From Pseudomonas canadensis (lineage in GTDB: Bacteria > Pseudomonadota > Gammaproteobacteria > Pseudomonadales > Pseudomonadaceae): a stretch of DNA of 64,000 nucleotides. The notes below the pieces were generated by a model. The model did no database searches. It saw only the letters and a program-made list of their open reading frames with translations, and had not been told where the DNA came from. The first letter of the stretch is position 1. Every line of letters starts with the position of its first letter. The stretch lies in contig NZ_AYTD01000011.1 of the NCBI RefSeq assembly GCF_000503215.1, positions 62,001 to 126,000 on the forward strand. The letters are read 5' to 3'. This document shows, piece after piece, positions 9,818 to 17,887 of the stretch. The translations under genes and the position numbers were made by a program.

Positions 9818-10252
9818 GTGCCAGATTCCTACGTCTTTTCTGAACAAGTCGGCCACCTGTTGCGCAAGGCCTACCAGCGCCACTTGGCGATCTTTCAGCA
9901 GAATGTCGGCGACTCCCAGCTCACCGCCGTGCAGTTCGTCACCCTGTGCGCGTTGCGCGATCACGGTGCAAGTTCGCTGACCGAGCTGGTCAAGGCGACG
10001 GCCGTGGACCAGGCGACCATTCGTGGCATCGTCGAGCGACTCAAGGCCAAGGAACTGATCAGCCTGGAACCGGACCCGCAGGACAAGCGCAAAGTGGTGG
10101 TCGACCTGTCCCCGGCAGGCGCCGAACTGGTCGCCCAGACTGCGCCGCGCGCCGCGCAGATCAGCGAATTGACCCTGAGCAATCTCAACCCGGCAGAACG
10201 GGTTGCGGTGCTGTTCCTGTTGCGCAAAATGATCGACGACCCGCAGGAATAA
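9818..10252 (+). CDS. nicR: MarR-type regulator of nicotinate genes
   Basis: This 144-residue winged-helix protein has a typical MarR layout: N-terminal dimer helix (YVFSEQVGHLLRKAYQRHL), helix-turn-helix (SSLTELVKATAVDQATIRGIVERLKAKELI) and beta-wing with DPQDKRKVVVDLSPAG. NicR of P. putida represses the nicC and nicX operons and responds to 6-hydroxynicotinate. The equivalent position beside nicX supports that role here. The frame is open upstream to an ATG at 9749, but that codon lies in the REP arm, so I prefer GTG at 9818; another start is possible. Confidence 0.85.
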   Translation: MPDSYVFSEQVGHLLRKAYQRHLAIFQQNVGDSQLTAVQFVTLCALRDHGASSLTELVKATAVDQATIRGIVERLKAKELISLEPDPQDKRKVVVDLSPAGAELVAQTAPRAAQISELTLSNLNPAERVAVLFLLRKMIDDPQE

Positions 10253-10271
10253 TTGTTGCAGGAGACTTGTT

Positions 10272-10404
10272 GTAGTGAGCGGGCTTGCCCCGCGCTGGGT
10301 GGCGCAGCCGCCCCAATAATGCCACCGCGTCCTTCCAGATGATTTGCGGTGCCTGGTTTCAGGGACGCTTCGCGCCCCAGCGCGGGGCAAGCCCGCTCAC
10401 CACA
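10272..10404. repeat. Composite REP element downstream of nicR
   Basis: Outer inverted arms (GTAGTGAGCGGGCTTGCCCC ... GGGGCAAGCCCGCTCACCAC) enclose inner arms around GCGCAGCCGCCCC and GGGACGCTTCGCGCCCC. Two degenerate half copies (CAACAAGCCC) trail it to about 10430. Together with the operators listed separately this accounts for the 10253-10580 gap. Confidence 0.85.
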
Positions 10405-10470
10405 ACAAGCCCAATCACCACAACAAGCCCGCCCATCCCCCCCTTTGGCATCGATCTTGCTCTGAGTTCA

Positions 10471-10486
10471 TGTAGTAGCCACTTCA
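10471..10486. promoter_or_regulatory. Candidate TetR-type operator, distal copy upstream of nicA
   Basis: TGTAGT-AGCC-ACTTCA is an imperfect inverted repeat repeated almost exactly 72 bp downstream. Both copies lie upstream of nicA, as expected for control by the TetR-type regulator encoded after nicB. Confidence 0.6.
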
Positions 10487-10542
10487 TCCATCAAGTGTGT
10501 CGTGAGACCCCAGGTCCACGACGCTTTTTTTTGACTATTTGA

Positions 10543-10558
10543 TGTAGTGCCTACTTCA
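10543..10558. promoter_or_regulatory. Candidate TetR-type operator, proximal copy upstream of nicA
   Basis: TGTAGT-GCCT-ACTTCA has arms identical to the distal copy and ends 22 bp before the nicA start codon, where a repressor would block transcription. Only the 4-base centre differs between the two copies. Confidence 0.65.
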
Positions 10559-10580
10559 CCAACTGTTACGGGCGAAGCGA

Positions 10581-11063
10581 ATGATCAGCCAGCACATCAC
10601 GGTAACGCTTGAGGTCAATGGGCAAAAAAGCGACGTCAGCGCCATGGCGGACACGCCGCTGTTGCTGGTGCTGCGCAATGACCTGGAACTCAATGGCCCC
10701 AAATACGGCTGCGGCCTGGGGGAGTGCGGTGCGTGCACCGTGATCATCGATGGAGTGGCGGCCCGTTCCTGTGTGTTTCCGTTGTCGGGTGCCGCAGGCC
10801 GCGAGATTGTCACCCTGGAAGGCCTGGGCACGCGCCAGGCGCCGCACCCGGTGCAACAAGCCTTTATCGACGAGCAGGCCGCGCAATGTGGCTACTGCCT
10901 CAACGGCATGATCATGACCACCAAGGCCTTGCTCGACCGTAACCCCAACCCCAGCGAAGCCGAGGTGCGCAACGAGCTGTCGGGCAACCTCTGCCGTTGC
11001 GGCACCCATATCGAAATCCTGCGCGCCGTGCTGCGTGCGGCCCGCCTGATGACCGTGGATTGA
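10581..11063 (+). CDS. nicA: Nicotinate dehydrogenase small subunit, 2Fe-2S protein
   Basis: This 160-residue subunit carries two [2Fe-2S] clusters like other xanthine-oxidase-family small subunits. Cys44, Cys49, Cys52 and Cys64 form the plant-ferredoxin-type cluster (CGLGECGACT). Cys103, Cys106, Cys138 and Cys140 form the C-terminal helical cluster (CGYCLNGM and CRCG). It passes electrons from the molybdenum centre of NicB during hydroxylation of nicotinate to 6-hydroxynicotinate. The stop TGA shares one base with the nicB ATG (TGATG), so the subunits are translationally coupled. Confidence 0.95.
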   Translation: MISQHITVTLEVNGQKSDVSAMADTPLLLVLRNDLELNGPKYGCGLGECGACTVIIDGVAARSCVFPLSGAAGREIVTLEGLGTRQAPHPVQQAFIDEQAAQCGYCLNGMIMTTKALLDRNPNPSEAEVRNELSGNLCRCGTHIEILRAVLRAARLMTVD

Positions 11064-14000
11064 TGACCATGACCGACACCCCCCTTACCCGTGACCAGTG
11101 GCTGGCCAAGGCTGGCGTTTTGTTGATCGTCGATGATGTGTTGCCGCCTTCGGGGCCGGTGGCCAAGGGCGGCTCGCCCACTGTGAAACCCAAGGAACTT
11201 GGGCTGTTTATTGCGGTAAACGATGATGGTCTGGTGTACGCGTTCAATGGCCATGTGGACCTGGGCACCGGCATTCGCACGTCGTTGGCGCAGATCGTCG
11301 CCGAAGAGCTCGACCTGGCGATGGAGCAGGTGAAGATGGTGCTCGGCGACACCGAGCGTGTGCCCAACCAAGGGGCGACCATCGCCAGCGCAACTTTGCA
11401 AATATCCGCAGTGCCCCTGCGTAATGCCGCAGCCGAAGCGCGGCGGTTCCTGTTGGCGCGGGCGGCGGGGCGCCTGGGTGTGAGCACGGCCAGTCTGAAG
11501 GTCGACGCCGGCGTCATTTACGCGGCAGATGGGCGCTCCACGACATATGCCGAACTGGTCAGCGGCCAGCATGACCAACTGCGCATCAGCGGTGATGCAC
11601 CACTGAAGGCCATCGAGGACTATCGCCTGGTGGGCAAGGGCGCCGCTCGGGTGGACATCCCCGGCAAAGCCACTGGCGAGCTGACGTATGTGCATGACAT
11701 GCGCGTGCCGGGCATGCTGCATGGCCGGGTGATTCGCCCGCCGTATGCAGGGCTTGATTGCGGCGACTTTGTCGGCAACAGCTTGTTGAGTGTGGATGAA
11801 GCGTCTATCGCGCATATCCCCGGTATCGTTGCGGTGGTGGTGATCCGGGATTTTGTCGGCGTGGTGGCGCTGCGTGAAGAGCAGGCCGTCAAGGCTGCCA
11901 GCGAGTTGCAGGTGCACTGGAAACCCTGGCACCACGCGTTACCGGACATGAGCAATGTCGAACAGGCGATCCGCGACAATCCCCGCGTACGCCGCACCGT
12001 GCTTGACCAGGGCAAAGTCGACGAAGCCCTGGCAGGCGCCAGCCAGCGCATGCCGCGCAGTTATCTCTGGCCGTACCAGATGCACGGTTCGATCGGTCCC
12101 TCCTGCGGCGTGGCGGATTATTCGCCAGCCGGCAGCCGGGTGTGGTCAGGCAGCCAGAATCCGCACCTGCTGAGGGCCGACCTGGCATGGCTGCTGGAGT
12201 GCGATGAAGCGCTGATCGATGTGATACGCATGGAGGCCGCCGGTTGTTATGGGCGCAATTGCGCGGATGACGTCTGCGCCGATGCCTTGCTGCTGTCCCG
12301 TGCGGTGGGCAAGCCGGTTCGCGTGCAATTGACCCGCGAGCAGGAACACCTGTGGGAGCCAAAGGGCACGGCGCAACTGATGGATGTCGACGGCGGCCTC
12401 AACGCCGATGGCAGCATCGCCGCCTACGACTTTGAAACCAGCTACCCCTCCAATGGCGCGCCGACCCTGGCGCTGTTGCTGACCGGCCGCGTCGAGCCGG
12501 TGGCGGCGATGTTCGAGATGGGCGACCGCACCTCGATCCCGCCCTATGACATCGACAACCTTCGCGTGACCATCAACGACATGGCGCCCATCGTGCGCGC
12601 CTCGTGGATGCGCGGCGTGTCGGCCTTGCCTAACACCTTTGCCCACGAGTCCTACATCGACGAACTGGCTTTCGCCGCCGGCGTCGACCCGGTGGAATAC
12701 CGGCTGCGTTACCTCAAGGACGAGCGCGCCATTGACCTGGTGAAATCCACCGCCGAACGCGCCAACTGGGTGCCGCGCACGGCGCCGATGCAAACCGCGA
12801 ACGAGGATCACCTGTTGCGTGGCCGTGGCTTCGCCTATGCGCGCTATATCCATAGCAAATTCCCTGGTTTCGGTGCGGCCTGGGCGGCGTGGGTAGCGGA
12901 TGTGGCCATCGACAAACAGACCGGCGATGTGTCGGTGACCCGCGTGGTGATCGGGCATGACTCGGGGATGATGATCAACCCGGCCGGGGTGCAGCACCAG
13001 ATCCACGGCAATGTGATCCAGTCCACCAGCCGTGTGTTGAAGGAGCGGGTGACCTTTGAAGAGTCGACGGTGGCGAGCAAGGAGTGGGGCGGTTATCCGA
13101 TCCTGACCTTCCCCGAAGTGCCAAAGATCGACGTGATGATGATGCCGCGCCAGGACCAGCCACCCATGGGTGCCGGTGAGTCGGCGTCGGTACCCAGTGC
13201 GGCGGCGATTGCCAATGCGATCTATGACGCCACCGGCATCCGCTTTCGCGAACTGCCGATCACCCCGGAGCGGGTGCTGGCGGCATTGAACGCGGACAGC
13301 TTGGGCGAGCCTGCCAAGTCGCCGGAGAAACGCCGCAAGTGGTGGTTTGGTGCACTGTTCGCCACGTTGGGTGCGTTGCTGGCGACGGCCTGGCCGTTCC
13401 ACAGTGAAATCGCGCCAATTGCACCCCCCAGCGCCGGCACTTGGTCCAAGGCCACCTTGGAGCGCGGGCGGTTGTTGGCGGCGGTGGGCGACTGCGCGGT
13501 GTGCCACACGGCCCCCGGTGGCGCGACCAATGCCGGTGGGCTGGCGATGCAGACGCCGTTCGGCACGCTGTACAGCAGCAATATCACGCCGGATGTGCAG
13601 ACGGGCATCGGCGCTTGGTCCTACCCGGCGTTCGAGCGGGCGATGCGGGACGGCATTGGTCGTGACGGGCGCAATCTGTATCCGGCGTTTCCCTATACGG
13701 CGTTTCGCAATATCAATGACGCGGACATGCAGGCACTGTATGCCTATTTGATGTCCCAGGCCCCGGTGAGCCGGGCGCCGACGCCGAATGCGATGCGCTT
13801 TCCGTTCAATCTGCGACCGTTGATGGCGGGCTGGAATGCCCTGAATTTGCGGCGTGGTGAAATCACGCCGCAGCCTGAACGCGGTGAGCAATGGAATCGC
13901 GGTAATTATCTGGTCAACGGCCTGGGCCACTGCGCCGCGTGCCATTCACCGCGCAACCTGATGGGGGCGGAGAAGGGCGGTAAGGCGTTCCTGGCGGGCG

Positions 14001-14596
14001 GCAGGGTCGATGGCTGGGAGGCGCCGGCGTTGACGGGGCTGTCGAAGGCGCCGACGCCGTGGACCGAAGACCAATTGTTTACTTACCTGAGCACCGGCTA
14101 TTCCGATGCCCACGGGGTGGCCGCAGGCCCGATGGGGCCGGTGGTGAGTGAGTTGGCGAAATTGCCCAAGGCGGACATTCGTGCGATGGCGGTGTACCTG
14201 GCGTCACTTAACAGCGAAGCGGCGGCCGAGGCCCAGGTGGCCGCTGCCGCTACCGTTCCAAATCCCAATGGCCGGCGGGTGTTCGAGGGATCATGCAAGG
14301 CCTGCCATGCCGACGGCCTGGGGCCGAAATTGTTTGGGGTAAGCCCGTCGTTGGCAACCAATACCAATGTGCACAGTGATCAGCCGGATAATTTGATCAA
14401 AGTAATTTTGCAAGGTATCAGCACGCCGGCGACCAAGGATCTGGGGTATATGCCGGGGTTCAAGGACAGTTTGTCGAATAGCCAGGTGGCGGATTTGGCG
14501 GCGTACCTGCGCGGCAAGTTCGCGCCGAATGCGCCACAGTGGAAGGGTCTGGAACAGAAGGTTGCCCACCTGCGCGCCAACCCCGGTACGCATTAA
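11063..14596 (+). CDS. nicB: Nicotinate dehydrogenase large subunit: molybdopterin domain fused to trihaem cytochrome c
   Basis: This protein of 1177 residues starts at the ATG overlapping the nicA stop. Residues 1 to about 740 form the molybdopterin-cytosine-dinucleotide binding domain of the isoquinoline 1-oxidoreductase type (NGHVDLGTGIRTSLAQI, then QIHGNVIQSTSRVL and MGAGESASVPSAAAIANAI). A hydrophobic segment around 760-780 (WWFGALFATLGALLATAW) probably anchors it in the membrane. The C-terminal part has three haem c sites: CAVCH (811-815), CAACH (957-961) and CKACH (1078-1082). Electrons from the hydroxylation thus go to the respiratory chain. No separate FAD subunit is present, as known for NicAB. 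Confidence 0.95.
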   Translation: MTMTDTPLTRDQWLAKAGVLLIVDDVLPPSGPVAKGGSPTVKPKELGLFIAVNDDGLVYAFNGHVDLGTGIRTSLAQIVAEELDLAMEQVKMVLGDTERVPNQGATIASATLQISAVPLRNAAAEARRFLLARAAGRLGVSTASLKVDAGVIYAADGRSTTYAELVSGQHDQLRISGDAPLKAIEDYRLVGKGAARVDIPGKATGELTYVHDMRVPGMLHGRVIRPPYAGLDCGDFVGNSLLSVDEASIAHIPGIVAVVVIRDFVGVVALREEQAVKAASELQVHWKPWHHALPDMSNVEQAIRDNPRVRRTVLDQGKVDEALAGASQRMPRSYLWPYQMHGSIGPSCGVADYSPAGSRVWSGSQNPHLLRADLAWLLECDEALIDVIRMEAAGCYGRNCADDVCADALLLSRAVGKPVRVQLTREQEHLWEPKGTAQLMDVDGGLNADGSIAAYDFETSYPSNGAPTLALLLTGRVEPVAAMFEMGDRTSIPPYDIDNLRVTINDMAPIVRASWMRGVSALPNTFAHESYIDELAFAAGVDPVEYRLRYLKDERAIDLVKSTAERANWVPRTAPMQTANEDHLLRGRGFAYARYIHSKFPGFGAAWAAWVADVAIDKQTGDVSVTRVVIGHDSGMMINPAGVQHQIHGNVIQSTSRVLKERVTFEESTVASKEWGGYPILTFPEVPKIDVMMMPRQDQPPMGAGESASVPSAAAIANAIYDATGIRFRELPITPERVLAALNADSLGEPAKSPEKRRKWWFGALFATLGALLATAWPFHSEIAPIAPPSAGTWSKATLERGRLLAAVGDCAVCHTAPGGATNAGGLAMQTPFGTLYSSNITPDVQTGIGAWSYPAFERAMRDGIGRDGRNLYPAFPYTAFRNINDADMQALYAYLMSQAPVSRAPTPNAMRFPFNLRPLMAGWNALNLRRGEITPQPERGEQWNRGNYLVNGLGHCAACHSPRNLMGAEKGGKAFLAGGRVDGWEAPALTGLSKAPTPWTEDQLFTYLSTGYSDAHGVAAGPMGPVVSELAKLPKADIRAMAVYLASLNSEAAAEAQVAAAATVPNPNGRRVFEGSCKACHADGLGPKLFGVSPSLATNTNVHSDQPDNLIKVILQGISTPATKDLGYMPGFKDSLSNSQVADLAAYLRGKFAPNAPQWKGLEQKVAHLRANPGTH

Positions 14597-14599
14597 CCT

Positions 14600-14686
14600 T
14601 GTAGGAGCCTGGCTTGCCGGCGATGGCGTCCTTTGATCGGGCGTTAAGTTTGACGGCCCCATCGCCGGCAAGCCGGGCTCCTACAG
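14600..14686. repeat. REP pair between nicB and the TetR-type gene
   Basis: GTAGGAGCCTGGCTTGCCGG and CCGGCAAGCCGGGCTCCTAC are inverted arms. The convergent TetR gene ends inside the right arm: its TAG stop is part of CTACAGAG. Confidence 0.88.
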
Positions 14687-15346
14687 AGAGGCTGCGTTGC
14701 TGTCGGAGGGTGGGGTGACCCCACGCACCACCAAATCACTGATAAACCACAGCCAATCCTGCTGCTGCCCCTTGTCCGACAGGTCTTCCCCAAGAAACGA
14801 ACTCAGCGTGTGCCGGTTGGAGTTATAGAAGTAGCACAGCGAAGCAATCATCAAGTACACGTGCTTGAGGTCCACATCCTGGCGAAACATGCCCTGGGCC
14901 TGGCCGGCTTCGATGATCGGCTTAAGCACGCCCACGGCTTCCCCCGACAACCTGCGCATCTCGCCAGACTGCTGGGCATGTTTGCCCTGATGCAGGTTCT
15001 CGATGCTCAGGATCGCTACGAATTCCGGGTGCTTGACGTAGTAGTTCCAGATAAACGCCACCAAGTCACGCAGGGCCTGCTCCGGTGCGTCGAGGTTCAG
15101 CTTGAGCTTGCTTTCGGCTTTGTTGAATTGCTCGTAGATGTGCTCCAGCACGCAGACGAACAGGTGTTCCTTGCTGCCGAAATAGTAATAAAGCATGCGG
15201 TCGTTGGAGTCGGCTTCCTTCGAGATGGTGTCGACGCGCCCGCCGGAATAACCGTCGCGGGTGAACACCTTGACCGCCGCCTGGAGGATGCGCGCGCGGG
15301 TCTGGTCGGCCTGTTGGGCGCGGATGCCGGTCTTCTTGATCGCCAT
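14681..15346 (-). CDS. nicS: TetR-type regulator, probable NicS
   Basis: This 221-residue protein has a TetR N-terminal helix-turn-helix (TRARILQAAVKVFTRDGYSGGRVDTISKEADSNDRMLYYYFGSKEHLF) and a divergent ligand domain. In P. putida a TetR-type regulator, NicS, controls nicAB. The position directly downstream of nicB and the two TGTAGT-N4-ACTTCA sites before nicA support the same role here. I start at the ATG at 15346; a TTG start six codons upstream is also possible. The gene is convergent with nicB and ends within a REP arm. Confidence 0.75.
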   Translation of the reverse strand: MAIKKTGIRAQQADQTRARILQAAVKVFTRDGYSGGRVDTISKEADSNDRMLYYYFGSKEHLFVCVLEHIYEQFNKAESKLKLNLDAPEQALRDLVAFIWNYYVKHPEFVAILSIENLHQGKHAQQSGEMRRLSGEAVGVLKPIIEAGQAQGMFRQDVDLKHVYLMIASLCYFYNSNRHTLSSFLGEDLSDKGQQQDWLWFISDLVVRGVTPPSDSNAASL

Positions 15347-15507
15347 GTCAAAGGGGCCTTGCAAGACAGTCTGGGCGCGAAATATAGCATGGGCTTTTTC
15401 GCGTCCGTTCTATGACCGACAAGTTCTGTAATAAAAACGCCATTGCGCTGGGGATTAAATTCGCGAAGGGCTATTTTGGTGCGTCTCAATAACTAGAGTA
15501 GCCATGG

Positions 15508-17232
15508 ATGAAATACCAACCCTTCAGCCGTACCCTGATTGCCACCGCCCTGGTGTTGACGGTCAGTGGTGTACACGCCGCTTCGCAGGCCCCGGTGGCC
15601 GGTGAAAATGGCATGGTGGTGACGGCTCAGCATTTGGCAACTCATGTCGGCGTGGATGTGCTCAAGGCCGGCGGCAATGCGGTCGATGCGGCGGTGGCCG
15701 TGGGCTACGCACTGGCCGTGGTGTACCCGGCGGCGGGTAACCTGGGCGGCGGTGGCTTTATGACCGTGCAACTGGCGGACGGGCGCAAGACCTTCCTCGA
15801 CTTCCGCGAGAAAGCCCCGCTGGCGGCCACCGCCAACATGTACCTGGACAAAGACGGCAATGTCATTGAGGGCCTCAGCGCCAAGGGCCACCTGGCCGTT
15901 GGTGTGCCCGGCACCGTCTCGGGCATGGAACTGGCCCTGAGCAAATACGGGACCCTCAAGCGCGCCCAAGTCATCGCCCCGGCGATCAAACTGGCGGAGA
16001 ACGGCTTCGAGCTGGAGCAGGGCGATATCGACCTGTTGCACACCGCCACCGGCGAGTTCGAAAAAGACAAGGACATGCGCGGGATCTTCTTGCACAACGG
16101 CCAGCCGATGCAGGTCGGCCAGAAGCTGGTGCAGAAAGACCTGGCCAAAACCCTCAAGGAAATTTCGGCCAAGGGCAGCGACGGCTTCTATAAAGGCTGG
16201 GTGGCCAAGGCCCTGGTCGATTCCAGCCAGGCCGGCAAAGGCATCATCACCCAGGCTGACCTCGACAAGTACAAAACCCGCGAACTGGCGCCCATCGAGT
16301 GCGACTACCGTGGCTACCACGTGGTCTCGGCACCGCCTCCAAGCTCCGGCGGCGTAGTGATCTGCCAGATCATGAATATCCTCGAAGGTTACCCGATGGC
16401 CGACCTCGGCTATCACTCGGCCCAGGGCCTGCACTACCAGATTGAAGCCATGCGCCACGCCTACGTGGACCGCAACAGCTACCTCGGCGACCCGGACTTC
16501 GTGAAGAACCCGATCGAGCACCTGCTGGACAAAAACTACGCGGCGAAACTGCGCGACGCCATCGAACCGCAAAAAGCCGGTGACTCCCAGGCGATCAAGC
16601 CGGGCGTGTCGCCCCATGAAGGCAATAACACCACCCACTATTCCATCGTCGATAAGTGGGGCAACGCGGTCTCGGTCACCTACACCCTCAACGACTGGTT
16701 CGGTGCGGGCGTAATGGCGAGCAAGACCGGGGTGATCCTCAACGATGAAATGGACGACTTCACCGTCAAGGTCGGCGTGCCGAACATGTACGGCCTGGTC
16801 CAGGGTGAAGCCAACGCCATCGCTCCAGGCAAGGCGCCGCTGTCGTCGATGAGCCCGACCATCGTGACCAAGGACGGCAAGGCCGTGATGGTGGTCGGTA
16901 CGCCGGGTGGCAGTCGCATCATTACCGCGACCTTGCTGACCATCCTGAATGTCATCGACTACAAGATGAACATCCAGGAAGCCGTGGATGCGCCGCGTTT
17001 CCACCAGCAATGGATGCCGGAAACCACCAACCTCGAAACCTTTGCGGTGAGCCCGGACACCCAGAAGATCCTTGAAAGCTGGGGCCACAAGTTTGCCGGG
17101 CCTCAGGATGCCAACCACCTGGCGGCGATCCTGGTCGGTGCGCCGTCCCTGGATGGCAAGCCTGTCGGTAAAAACCGCTTCTACGGCGCGAATGACCCGC
17201 GTCGCAACACGGGTCTGTCCCTGGGCTACTGA
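15508..17232 (+). CDS. ggt: Periplasmic gamma-glutamyltransferase
   Basis: This 574-residue N-terminal nucleophile hydrolase hydrolyses or transfers the gamma-glutamyl group of glutathione and related compounds. It has a Sec signal peptide (cleavage after GVHA, residue 24). The autoprocessing site is NNTTHYSIVDKWGN, so the nucleophile is Thr375 and the precursor would split into subunits of roughly 350 and 200 residues. GNLGGGGFM near residue 72 and PLSSMSPTIV plus GTPGGSRI in the small subunit are conserved family motifs. The gene is monocistronic, with a composite REP/terminator element 8 bp after the stop. Confidence 0.95.
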   Translation: MKYQPFSRTLIATALVLTVSGVHAASQAPVAGENGMVVTAQHLATHVGVDVLKAGGNAVDAAVAVGYALAVVYPAAGNLGGGGFMTVQLADGRKTFLDFREKAPLAATANMYLDKDGNVIEGLSAKGHLAVGVPGTVSGMELALSKYGTLKRAQVIAPAIKLAENGFELEQGDIDLLHTATGEFEKDKDMRGIFLHNGQPMQVGQKLVQKDLAKTLKEISAKGSDGFYKGWVAKALVDSSQAGKGIITQADLDKYKTRELAPIECDYRGYHVVSAPPPSSGGVVICQIMNILEGYPMADLGYHSAQGLHYQIEAMRHAYVDRNSYLGDPDFVKNPIEHLLDKNYAAKLRDAIEPQKAGDSQAIKPGVSPHEGNNTTHYSIVDKWGNAVSVTYTLNDWFGAGVMASKTGVILNDEMDDFTVKVGVPNMYGLVQGEANAIAPGKAPLSSMSPTIVTKDGKAVMVVGTPGGSRIITATLLTILNVIDYKMNIQEAVDAPRFHQQWMPETTNLETFAVSPDTQKILESWGHKFAGPQDANHLAAILVGAPSLDGKPVGKNRFYGANDPRRNTGLSLGY

Positions 17233-17240
17233 GCACCGCT

Positions 17241-17373
17241 GTAGTGAGCGGGCTTGTCCCGCGTTGGGTTGCGTAGCGGCCCCAATAAAAACACCGCGGT
17301 CTGCCAGTCAGAACGCGGTGTTTGGTTTTAGGGCGGCTTCGCCCCCCAGCGCGGGACAAGCCCGCTCACTACA
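17241..17373. repeat. Composite REP element with internal bidirectional terminator
   Basis: Outer arms GTAGTGAGCGGGCTTGTCCC / GGGACAAGCCCGCTCACTAC enclose an inner hairpin at 17289-17323 (AAACACCGCGG ... CGCGGTGTTT). This is flanked by T-rich sequence on the plus side and A-rich on the other, so it can end transcription of ggt and of the convergent kinase gene. The kinase stop codon lies inside the right arm. Confidence 0.85.
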
Positions 17374-17887
17374 ATAATTCTTCTACGGACTTGAAGGCCG
17401 CGACTCGGCGTTCTTCCCAATTCCCCTTGATCACCACGACTGCCTGCAGATGCTGCTGCATCCACGCGAGGCTTTGCTGGAAAAACGTCTGGCGATCCGC
17501 CAGTTGCGGCTGGCAGCGCTGGCCGTCGGCCGTCCACTCCACATCATCCGGTGACAACAACAGGTGCAGGTCGTAATGACGGGCCAGCAGTTCGCTGTCG
17601 AGCCAGGTCGGGTAGTCGCCGAACAGGGTCTGGCTCCAGAGCTTGTTGGTCAACAGATGGGTATCGAGGATCAACAGTTCTGGCCGCTGGGCGCGGGCGG
17701 CATCTTCCCAGGCCAGTTGGCCACGGGCGATGGCCGGGATGTCGGCCAGGGTGGTGTCGCGTTGGTGGTGATCGATGAAATAACGCACGTATTCACCCAC
17801 CATCAACCCGCCGAAATGCGCCTGCAGTTCCGCCGCCAGCCAGCTTTTTCCGCTGGATTCGGGGCCCGCCAGTACCACCACCTTCAT
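17369..17887 (-). CDS. NadR-like ATPase, probable nicotinamide riboside kinase
   Basis: This 172-residue P-loop protein has Walker A GPESSGKS at residues 8-15 and resembles the C-terminal ribosylnicotinamide kinase domain of NadR standing alone. GEYVRYFIDHH and LLILDTHLLTNKLWSQTLFG fit the NMN/ribose side of that fold. The ATG overlaps the pnuC stop by 4 bp (ATGA). Coupling to a PnuC transporter supports phosphorylation of imported nicotinamide riboside to NMN. It lacks the adenylyltransferase domain of enterobacterial NadR. Its stop codon lies in a REP arm. Confidence 0.85.
   Translation of the reverse strand: MKVVVLAGPESSGKSWLAAELQAHFGGLMVGEYVRYFIDHHQRDTTLADIPAIARGQLAWEDAARAQRPELLILDTHLLTNKLWSQTLFGDYPTWLDSELLARHYDLHLLLSPDDVEWTADGQRCQPQLADRQTFFQQSLAWMQQHLQAVVVIKGNWEERRVAAFKSVEELL

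Noticed and set aside
12146..13945. 599-codon open frame on the minus strand over nicB
   Set aside because: It overlaps the clear molybdopterin and haem coding of nicB. Its composition (Arg/His/Gln rich, no domain) is that of a shadow.
15493..17118. 541-codon open frame opposite ggt
   Set aside because: ggt has the signal peptide, nucleophile and length of its family. The opposite frame has no recognisable domain.
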